From: Terfezia claveryi
Lineage: Eukaryota > Ascomycota > Pezizomycetes > Pezizales > Pezizaceae
Assembly: GCA_015179025.1 (NCBI GenBank)
Contig: WHUX01000223.1
Coordinates: 19,197 to 83,196, forward strand
Reading direction: 5' to 3'
Length of the DNA stretch: 64,000 bases
Shown here in pieces: positions 55,461-64,000 of this stretch. The translations under genes and the position numbers were made by a program. Position 1 is the stretch's first letter; each line of letters starts with the position of its first letter. The notes beneath the pieces are model-generated. The model was given only the letters and a program-made list of their open reading frames with translations, was not told where the DNA came from and did no database searches.

Positions 55461-56512
55461 TGTTATGGACGGAGGTTGGAAGGTGATTCCCGCGTCGACG
55501 CGGTAAACAACGACTTATTCTGGTTTGGGGTATCACATGTGATCGCAGGTGATGGACATGAGTGTCGAGGTATCGCACACGTAGGGAGCTTTACGTGTGT
55601 GATCAGGTGTCTAGAGACTTCGGGCGAAACCAAAGTCGAGTGAGGTATCGAGGTCAAGGTCGAGAAGGCGAGGTAGTCTGAGCTACTCTCAAGAACAGTG
55701 GTGCAGATATATTCGTATAACAACTAGGTACAGGAAGGTAGACAAGTTGTTGTGTGGGGAAGAAAGAAACAGAATACAGACGGCAAGAACAGGCTTCTTT
55801 TATAGAGATCCTGTCTCCATCTCGAACAACACCTTTTTGGCTAACACAATGGTCTAGACAAAGCATAACGGAAGATGAACACACAAGCCAGCTCACGGAT
55901 ACACGGATCCTGTGAGATCGTCGAGAACGAGGCGTCTGGCAATAACGGATAACACTGGTGCGAACAAAAGACCTGAAGAATTGTATATAAGCGAAGGTGA
56001 AATTTCTGATAAGCTAAAGAAAGAGTTTTGAGCGAGAGCAGGTTGTTCTCAATCTGAGAGTCGTGCCAGTTTTGGTTCGACTCTCAAATAAGGTCTGGGT
56101 CAAAATAGGGTTCGAGGGTTTCCGGGGTATTTCCTAAATCTGAGAGTCGTGCCAGTTTTGGTTCGACTCTCAAATAATGTTTGGGTCAAAATAGGGTTCG
56201 AGGGTTTCCGCGGTATTTCCTAAATCTGAGAGTCGTGCCAGTTTTGGTTCTACTCTCAAATAAGGTTTGGGTCAAAATAGGGTTCGAGGTTTTCCAGGGT
56301 ATTTCCTAGTTTGAGAGTCGTGCCAGTTTTGGTTCGACTCTCAAGTGTTAAATCCATAAGCGAGTGACTAGGACTTCCGGGATGCAGTCAGATGTCGGCT
56401 AGCCAGGAGAGGCAGGGTCAAGAACATAGTCACATGATATACTTTGGCAAGTGCGTGGGTTGCCGGTGATATCGATCGGGGTCAGGATCGTGAATCGAGA
56501 GGGTTCGTAATA
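55461..56512 (-). repeat. 3' LTR of element B (1,052 bp)
   Basis: Begins TGTTATGG on plus and ends GGTTCGTAATA, mutated from TAACA. It contains four copies of the 86-bp hairpin repeat. Confidence 0.9.
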
Positions 56513-56577
56513 GTAGCTCTCTCTTCCAAGGATGAGCTCCTGCGAATCCAAGGCAGGATACCAAGTTCAAATTCCAC

Positions 56578-59500
56578 TCATTTAGGTAGAGTGCGAGGAC
56601 GTGGTTTCGAGGGGTATGCAGTGTGGAATTTTTTCACAACACTAGGCGCATTCGAAAACATATCGGCAGGTTCCCAGGTAAGCTCGTCATAGCCTACCCA
56701 ACGGGCAAGGTATTCTAGTGTGCGACCGTGGAAACGAGAGTCGACGATTTCATCCACTTCCCATTTGGGTTCATCCTCAATGATCACAGGTAGTGGGGGA
56801 GGCTGGATTTGACCCGGAAGGGGGTCCGTAGAGGCAGGTTCGAGGAGTGAGACATGAAAAACGGGATGGATTTTCATAGATATGGGGAGGTCGAGTTTAT
56901 AGGCATGGGAGGAGACCTTCTGGATTATCCGGAATTTTCCCAACTTCTTGAAGTCAAGTTTTGTCGATGGGCGAGTTGTTTTAACATGTCGACGAAGTAA
57001 CTACACTTGATCCCCTATTTCGAACTTAGGGGCCGGAATCCGAGATTTATTAGCTTGTTCGGAGTAGGTAGCCTGTGCCCAAATCATTTCTGATCGAAGA
57101 TGGGCGTCCAGCTCAGTAAGGCGGTCCGCGTATTCTTTGATCACTTGGGGGGCAGGTAGCTTGGCGGCGGGGTTCATGGTGATCTGGTATTTGGGATTTT
57201 CACCATACATAGCCTGAAAGGGGGTAATACCTAGGGTCGAGGATAAGGTATTGTTGTAGGAAAACTCGGCCATGGTAAGTAGTTCGGACCAGTTGTCTTA
57301 TTGATAATTACAGTAAGCCCGCAAGTATTGTTCTGCGATGGCATTGATTCGTTCCGTTTGTCCATCAGTCTGGGGGTGGAAGGCTGTTGAAACCTTCTGT
57401 TGAATCCCAACGAGGGAGGTCAAGGAGCGAGTGAATTCGGATACGAATTGAGTTCCACGGTCTGAGACGATCGAATCGGGAATTCCGTGTAGGTGAAAGA
57501 CATTATCAAAGAAGAGCTTAGCAATCTGCTTGGAATTGGCGTCCATGTTGGTAGGTATATAGTGTGCCATTTTTGACAATCGGTCAACTACAACCAATAA
57601 GGCATCGAATCCATTTGAGACGGGAAGGCCAGTAACAAGGTCTAAGGAGACAGATGACCACTTCTGAAATGGAACTTGAAGTGGTTTTAACAATGTATAG
57701 GGGGCATGGCGAGCTGGTTTAATCCAGGCGCAGGTATCACAATTTCGAAGGTATCGAGCTATGGTCTGGCGCATCTTTGGCCACCAGTAGTCTCGTGATA
57801 CCAATTCATAGGTGGCTGCTTGACCGGGGTGTCCCGCAGCTGGGTGGTCATGGTAGGTATGGAGAATGCGGAGGTGTATTTCCGGGGAGTCAGGAACATA
57901 AACTAGACCATTAACAAGTATAAGTCCCTCCGAGAGCTGACATTCAGCCAAAGGGATTATCAGGTGTTTTCTGGCACCGTTCTTGAGGGCGTGCATAATC
58001 TCGAGAGCAAGCTTATCAGTCTTGAGGGCGGCAAGAATGTCTTCATTATTAACGATTGAGGCTGCAGAAAGCGAAAATTTCTCGGCGGGTATTAGGGCCT
58101 GTGTTGGGCAAGCACGACCATCCCCTTCCTCAGGGAGGTCTCCAGATCTCCTGGTGAGTGCATCAGCTTTGGTGTTCTGGGTGCCGGGTCTGAAGACAAT
58201 CTTGAAGTTATATTGGGCTATTTCCTGCGCCCAACGAGCTTGTCGGCGTGAAAGCAAGGCTTTGGAGGTAAAGCTCTGTAGGTTGTGATGGTCGGTGAGG
58301 ATAGTGAACGGTCGTGGGAGCTGGTGTAAGTAGATGTGCCATTTTTCAAGAGCCAGAATGATTGCTAGCAATTCCTTATCTCCAATGCCATAATTGCATT
58401 CAGCGGGTGACATTTTTTCCGAAATAAATGCGACTGGGTCAGAACAAATTTCCCATCTTTTGGGTGTTTCTGTGACAGGATTCCGGAGGTGACATAATCT
58501 GAGGCGTCGTTTCGACCAAGGTCTCGAGCTCAGGGTCGAAATGGCGGAGGATGGGTGCGGAGGTGAAGGTTTCCTTGAGAAGTTTAAAAACCTCTTCACA
58601 TGAAGAATTCCAAACAAAAGGAACATCTTTTCGAAGCAAGTTAAAAAGAGGTTGGCAAAGAGCAGAATACTTATTGATAAACCTGCGGTAAAAATTGGCA
58701 AATCCAAGAAAACACTGGATATCCTTAACAGAACGAGGGGTCTCCCAATTAAGAACTGCATTAACCTTCTCGGGGTCCATTTCCAAGCTATACTCAGAGA
58801 TGATAAATCCAAGAATGAGGTTTTCTCAACCGAGAATTCGCATTTCTCTGGTTTTATAAATAACCCAGATTCCTTGAGTTTTTGGAGAACCTTTCGCACC
58901 TGTTCCTTATGTTCTTTTAGATTCCTTGAGTAAATCAAAATGTCGTCGATGTAGCATACACAGAAGATATCGAGGTATTCACGGAGGGTATCATTTATGA
59001 ATCATTGAGTGGTAGCAGGGGCATTAGTCAACCCAAAGGGCATAACTAGAAATTCAAAAAGTCCGTACCGAGTGCGGAAGTAGTTTTCCACTCATCACCT
59101 TTTTAATTCGGATTTGGTTGAAGCATGCACGTAAATCGAGGCGTGTAAAGTATTTGCATCCTCGAATCTGGTTCAGGGTTTCTTCGATGCGAGGTAGCGG
59201 GTTTTATCCTTAATCGTGATATCATTTAGAGCACGGTAGTCGACACATAGACGTAAGGAACCATCCTTTTTTTGACAAACAGGACCGGAGAGGCTGCAGA
59301 AGAAGAACTGGCTCGTATGAAGGATTTGGATAAATTCTCGTCGATCCATTTGCGTACTTCCTTGAGTTCTGAGTCAGACATAGAGTACATGCAGCCAAAA
59401 GGAGGTTTGGCTCCTTCTTGCAAAGGGATAGCATGGTCAACGTATCGATGTGGGGGTAGTATTCGAGCTTCTTTTTCTGAAAAGAGAGCAAGATAATCAT

Positions 59501-60210
59501 GATATTCAGAAGGAACCAATTTAGTAGCAGGTTCAACGGACTCATCCTCGTCAACGGAGGCATATATTGCTGCAATACAAAGGCGAGCATCCGGGTCCTT
59601 GATAGCAACCCGAAAAGCTGCTCTGGAAATAATTGATATCCGAAGTGGGTTAGTCGGGGAGGTGTTTTCGGAGGGCGGGTTGGTAGACAATGGACATGGC
59701 AAAATCCGGAGGCGAAGGCGATGGTATTAACTGATCAGTTAATCGTTGGGTTGTGTCGCCTAAGCCATGTTTTTCCCACAATCAAGTCCCACCCGGCTAA
59801 CTTGGTAATATGGAATATGAGGGTTTCTTGATGTTGGTCGATAGAGAGTTTCAAGGTGCAAGTGTGTGTGATTTTTCCGATAGGTGAAGGTTTCCCATCA
59901 GCAAGTACGAGATCTTCCGGCTTGTTTTTCACGTCCAATGGCAAGTTCATGTTTATGGCATAGTCAATATCGATAAACTGGGAGCTAGCTCCCGAGTCTA
60001 CCATGCACGTGGCAGAAAGCTCTTCATTGCTATACACGGCAAAGCAAGTGGGTCTTCAGACCCCAAATCATGACAATCAGCAGAAAGCACAGCAATTCTA
60101 GAAATTCGCAATGCATTCACAAGGCGCCGTCGACGAGCTAGTCGTTGACGGGACTTACGAGAAACCAAAGGTAATACATAACCAGTACCTTCTAAGTGGA
60201 CTTCCTTCAA
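56578..60210 (-). pseudogene. pol of element B: protease, RT, RNase H, integrase, chromodomain
   Basis: On minus: protease (MVDSGASSQFID, about 60000-59740), ending at a TGA where element A has TGG; RT with [11 protein letters not shown] near 58950; RNase H (LTDHHNLQSF, TKADALTRR); integrase with the H-H-C-C finger (HPAAGHPGQ...CDTCAWIKPAR) and the D-D-E core (SLDLVTGLP, VSDRGTQF, QTDGQTERIN) around 57900-57300; TAA at about 57300; then TMAEFSYNNTLSSTLGITPF and a TAG at about 57000. The C-terminal chromodomain (WEVDEIVDSRFHGRTLEYLARWVGYDELTWEPADMF, cut here into its two halves WEVDEIVDSRFHGRTLEYLA and RWVGYDELTWEP) lies at about 56760-56640. Such chromodomains target heterochromatin for integration. 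Confidence 0.9.
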
Positions 60211-60294
60211 ACAGAAAATGAATTAAACACATGGACAGGGTCATGGACAGGATTGATGGCGCCAGGTTGCATCCTGGCACTCTCTGATCAGCCA

Positions 60295-61474
60295 TCATTG
60301 ATCAAAGAGTACGTTCGTTTTTTGACAACTCAAAGAGATTGTCGGTGGTGGTATCGGGAGAGGTAGTGGGGTAGTACTGGCTACAGCCAACTTTTTATTT
60401 TTGGCTGAGACCGGGCAGACTGTCGCCCAATGACCAGATCCTCCACAATACATACACAGGTTATTGTCTCTGCGGTGTTTGCAGATTTCGGGGGTTAAGG
60501 GTCCACGCTTTTTCGTTGTGGTCGAAAGGTCCATGGGTCAGCGGCGGTACCAACCGAAGTAGAAGGGGCTGGTGAACGGGTAGGGGTCATGGATTGGTTG
60601 GAGCCGGAGGCTCTAAGAGGGTGTTGGGTCATAGGAGTTTAGCGTGGTTGTCCAGCTTAATACAAAGCTGGACAAATTCGTCGAAAGATTCTGGGGAGAG
60701 GCTTGATAGGAAAGGGCTGTTTTGAGCCCGGTATTAGCCCGTTGGAAAGAAGGATATTTTAGTCCTATCATCATAGACTAAAATTGTCGGTGAGTTGCAA
60801 CTCAGCATGGTAAGAGGAACAATCGCGGTCTCCTTGGCGGAGATTAAGCAATTTGCGTTCTGCAGTGACGCGAGCATCGGGATCGTCGTAGGCATTTTTC
60901 AATGCCTTAGCGAAGGCTTCATAAGTAGGGAAATCAACGTCCCACTTGTTTTGTTGAGGTGGGGCTCAAACCAATCGGCAGCAGATCCAGAGAGGTAGGA
61001 AGCAGATAGGCAATTTTGGCTGCTTCACTAGTATATCGAGAGGGATCGGAGGAGAACACCAAAGAAAGCTTGGTGAGAAATCGAGTGAATTTTGATCGAG
61101 TGCCATCAAAATTCTCAGGCTCATGGACTTTAGAGGCACGAGTGGAGGTAGGCGCTGAAGCGCGGTCATGGAGGAGGCTTGGGAGGGTTAAGCTATATTG
61201 ATATCCGCGGTTATAATAGATCCAGAGTGACTCAGTTGAGGTAGAAGTGCCTGTGAGTGGTTGAGCGAAAGTTGATAGTACTCCGCGTGCTGACTGTATG
61301 CCGGCACCATGGCTGCATGAATGGCGATGAAAAACGAGGCGGAAGTTCCTGCAGGAATATGTGGTAGAGCAGAAGGAGGGGTATTGTCAGTTCGGAGGGC
61401 AGCGACCAAGGTGCGCCACATAGCAATTTCAGAAGGTAGAGCGGAGCCGGAGGCCTCCATACGTGCTTCGACAT
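60295..61474 (-). pseudogene. gag of element B
   Basis: Homologous to the gag of element A but with a one-base loss right after the start ATG (61474) and another at about 61318 (CAGCCATGG instead of CAGCCCATGG), so the frame changes repeatedly. The zinc knuckle CMYCGGSGHWATVC is intact near 60440. Confidence 0.85.
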
Positions 61475-61512
61475 ATTTATTTGTAGCGGAGACTATATAT
61501 GATGCAACAAAA

Positions 61513-62475
61513 TGTTATGGACGGAGGTTGGAAGGTAATTCCCGCTCAACTCGGTAAACAACGACTTATTCTAGTTCGGGGTATCACCTGCGATCGCAGG
61601 TGATGGACGCGAGTGTCGAGGTATCGCACACGTAGGGAGCTCTACGTGTGTGATCAGGTGTCTAGGGACTTTGGGCGAAACCAAAGTCAAGCGAGGTATC
61701 GAGGTCAAGGTCGAGAAGGCGAGGTAGTCTGAGCTACTCTCAAGAACAGTGGTGCAGATATATTCATATAAAAACTAGGTACAGGAAGGTAGACAAGTTG
61801 TTGCGTGGGGAAGAAAGAAATAGAATACAGACAGCAAGAATAGGCTTCTTTTATAGAGATCCTGTCTCCATCTCGAACAACACCTTTTTGGCTAACACAA
61901 CAGTCTAGACAAAGCATAACGGAAGATGAATACGCAAGCCAGCTCACGAATACACGGATCCTGTGAGATCGTCGAGAACGAGGCGTCTGGCAATAACGGA
62001 TAACGCTGGTGTGAACAGAAGACCTGAAGAATTGTAATAAGCGAAGGTGAAATTTCTGATGAGCTAAAGAAAGAGTTTTGAGCGAGAGCAGGTTGTTCCC
62101 AATCTGAGAGTCGTGCCAGTTTTGGTTCGACTCTCAAATAAGTTCTAGGTCAAAATAGGGTTCGAGGGTTTCGGGGTATTTCCTAAATCTGAGAGTCATG
62201 TCAGTTTTGGTTCGACTCTCAAATAAGGTTTGGGTCAAAATAGGGTTCGAGGTTTTCCAGGGTATTTCCTAGTTTGAGAGTCGTGCCAGTTTTGGTTCGA
62301 CTCTCAAGTGTTAAATCCATAAGCGAGTGACTAGGACTTCTGGGATGCGGTCGGATGTCGGCTAGCCAGGAGAGGCAGGGTCGAGAATATAGTCACATGA
62401 TATACTTTGGCAAGTGCGTGGGTTGCTGGTGATTTCGATCGGGGTCAGGATCGTGATTCGAGAGGGTTCGTAATA
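61513..62475 (-). repeat. 5' LTR of element B (963 bp)
   Basis: Same ends as the other LTRs but with three instead of four 86-bp hairpin repeats. It contains a perfect 22-bp palindrome at 61583-61604 with centre CGATCG, and a hairpin CACACGTAG/CTACGTGTG just after it. Confidence 0.9.
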
Positions 62476-62480
62476 GATAT
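62476..62480 (+). repeat. TSD of element B, right copy (GATAT)
   Basis: GATAT, one C-to-T change from the left copy GATAC. The following GTTGACCATGC continues the pol of element A. Confidence 0.85.
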
Positions 62481-64000
62481 GTTGACCATGCTATCCCTTT
62501 GCAAGAAGGAGCCAAACCTCCTTTTGGCTGCATGTACTCATGTCTGACTCAGAACTCAAGGAAGTACGCAAATGGATTGACGAGAATTTATCCAAATCCT
62601 TCATACGAGCCAGTTCTTCTTCTGCAGCCTCTCCGGTCCTATTTGTCAAAAAAAAGGATGGTTCCTTACGTCTATATGTCGACTACCGTGCTCTAATGAT
62701 ATCACGATTAAGGATAAAACCCGCTACCTCGCATCGAAGAAACCCTGAACCAGATTCGAGGATGCAAATACTTTACACGCCTCGATTTACGTGCATGCTT
62801 CAACCAAATCCGAATTAAAGAAGGTGATGAGTGGAAAACTGCCTTCCGCACTCGGTACGGACTTTTTGAATTTCTAGTTATGCCCTTTGGGTTGACTAAT
62901 GCCCCTGCTACCGCTCAATGATTCATGAATGATACCCTCCGTGAATACCTCGATATCTTCTGTGTATGCTACATCGACGACATTTTGATTTACTCAAGGA
63001 ATCTAAAGAACATAAGGAACAGGTGCGAAAGGTTCTCCAAAAACGCAAGGAATCTGGGTTATTTATAAAACCAGAGAAATGTGAATTCTCGGTTGAGAAA
63101 ACCTCATTCTTAGGATTTATCATCTCTGAGTATAGCTTGGAAATGGACCCCGAGAAGGTTAATGCAGTTCTTAATTGGGAGACCCCTCGTTCTGTTAAGG
63201 ATATCCAGTGTTTTCTTGGATTTGCCAATTTTTACTGCAGGTTTATCAATAAGTATTCTGCTCTTTGCCAACCTCTTTTTAACTTGCTTCGAAAAGATGT
63301 TCCTTTTGTTTGGAATTCTTCATGTGAAGAGGTTTTTAAACTTCTCAAGGAAACCTTCACCTCCGCACCCATCCTCCGCCATTTCGACCCTGAGCTCGAG
63401 ACCTTGGTCGAAACGGACGCCTCAGATTATGTCACCTCCGGAATCCTGTCACAGAAACACCCAAAAGATGGGAAATTTGTTCTGCACCCAGTCGCATTTA
63501 TTTCGGAAAAAATGTCACCAGCTGAATGCAATTATGGCATTGGAGATAAGGAATTGCTAGCAATCATTCTGGCTCTTGAAAAATGGCACATCCACTTACA
63601 CCAGCTCCCACGACTGTTCACTATCCTTACCGACCATCACAACCTATAGAGCTTTACCTCCAAAGCCTTGCTTTCATGCCGACAAGTTCGTTGGGCGCAG
63701 GAAATAGCCCAATATAACTTCAAGATTGTCTTCAGACCCGGCACCCAGAACACCAAAGCCGATGCACTCACCAGGAGATCTGGAGACCTCCCTGAGGAAG
63801 GGGATGGTCGTGCTCACCCAACACAGGCCCTAATACCCGCCGAGAAATTTTCGCTTTCTGCAGCCTCAATCGTTAACAATAAAGACATTCTTGCCGCCCT
63901 CAAGACTGACAAGCTCGCACTCGAGATTATGCATGCCCTAAAGAACGGCGCCAGAAAACACCCGATAATCCCTTTGGCTGAATGTTAGCTCTCGGAGGGA
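62481..64000 (+). pseudogene. RT, RNase H and linker of element A pol (continuation)
   Basis: Continues the split pol after element B. RT motifs ([43 protein letters not shown]) appear in changing frames because of base losses at about 62532 and 62695. RNase H follows: ETDASDYVTSG, DKELLAIILALEKW and LTDHHNL, then a TAG at about 63648 where element B has CAG. The last codons have another TAG (63986-63988) where element B has CAG. The integrase lies beyond the window. Confidence 0.88.

Larger units (their letters stand above)
55461..62475 (-). mobile_element. Complete gypsy element B, chromodomain type, nested in A
   Basis: 7,015 bp from LTR to LTR on the minus strand: 5' LTR 61513-62475, gag about 61474-60295, pol about 60210-56578 ending in a chromodomain, a purine-rich tract just before the 3' LTR (GGAAGAGAGAGC on minus, about 56516-56527), and 3' LTR 55461-56512. 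A 5-bp target duplication flanks it. It belongs to the same family as A but has fewer stops in pol. It is inactive through several indels and stops. Confidence 0.93.
52323..64000 (+). mobile_element. Gypsy element A (plus), split by nested element B
   Basis: 5' LTR 52323-53374 (TGTTACG...CATAACA), gag 53413-54597, protease and the start of RT to 55460, then element B, then the rest of RT, RNase H and the start of the next part from 62481 to the window edge. Removing element B and one TSD restores the pol sequence [13 protein letters not shown], as seen in element B itself. Internal stops (TGA, TAG) and at least two 1-bp losses show it is inactive. Confidence 0.93.

Overview
The window looks like a repeat-rich stretch of a filamentous ascomycete (Pezizomycotina) nuclear genome. 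Evidence: short GT-AG introns of 46-76 bp, fungal-type gene families (CorA-like transporter, vWA protein, DUF726/TMCO4, PARG-like), Tad1-type LINEs, chromodomain-bearing Ty3/gypsy elements, and a strong repeat-induced point mutation (RIP) signature in which transposon CAG/CAA/CGA codons have become TAG/TAA/TGA. Host genes are sparse. Most of the DNA is mobile elements in various stages of decay.

Layout. 1-4949: a RIP-damaged Ty3/gypsy element on the minus strand, running off the left edge and ending in its 5' LTR (4326-4949). 5-8.5 kb: AT-rich DNA, a Lys/Ala-repeat ORF, two 24-bp-period minisatellites and a cluster of micro-insertions. 8.5-14.3 kb: a PD-(D/E)XK nuclease-like ORF, a LINE scrap, a DUF726/TMCO4-like pseudogene and a broken ATPase-associated nuclease pseudogene. 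15.39-22.40 kb: a full-length Tad1-like LINE with a 12-bp target-site duplication (TSD), inserted inside a 99-codon reading frame. 23.1-23.4 kb: a MITE-like foldback. 24.6-28.0 kb: a five-exon CorA-like transporter gene, the best host gene here. 29.3-34.7 kb: a five-unit tandem array (unit about 1.1 kb); each unit carries a pol III-like A/B-box module and a conserved hairpin, and the third unit is split by a 5'-truncated LINE. 35.4 kb: a small secreted protein. 37.2-38.0 kb: a Ty1/copia remnant. 39.1-41.2 kb: a two-exon vWA-domain gene. 44.8-45.8 kb: a PARG-like pseudogene. 46.6-48.5 kb: a single-pass membrane protein. 49.2-52.3 kb: an AT-rich RIP block with a solo LTR (51091-51702). 52.3-64 kb: gypsy element A (plus strand), with a complete gypsy element B (minus strand, 55461-62475) nested inside its pol region and bracketed by a 5-bp TSD.

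The most novel observation is a family of very short insertions (8 to about 33 bp) that share the end AGTCTGG (full motif AGTCTGGTTGGCAC, either orientation). They are flanked by 6-11 bp direct repeats at nine separate sites. One site has an apparently empty counterpart in a paralogous array unit. I do not know a described element that matches this.

All calls come from reading the sequence. Domain names rest on recognised motifs and were not checked by database search. Annotated starts are the first plausible ATG, because several long frames open at non-ATG codons.
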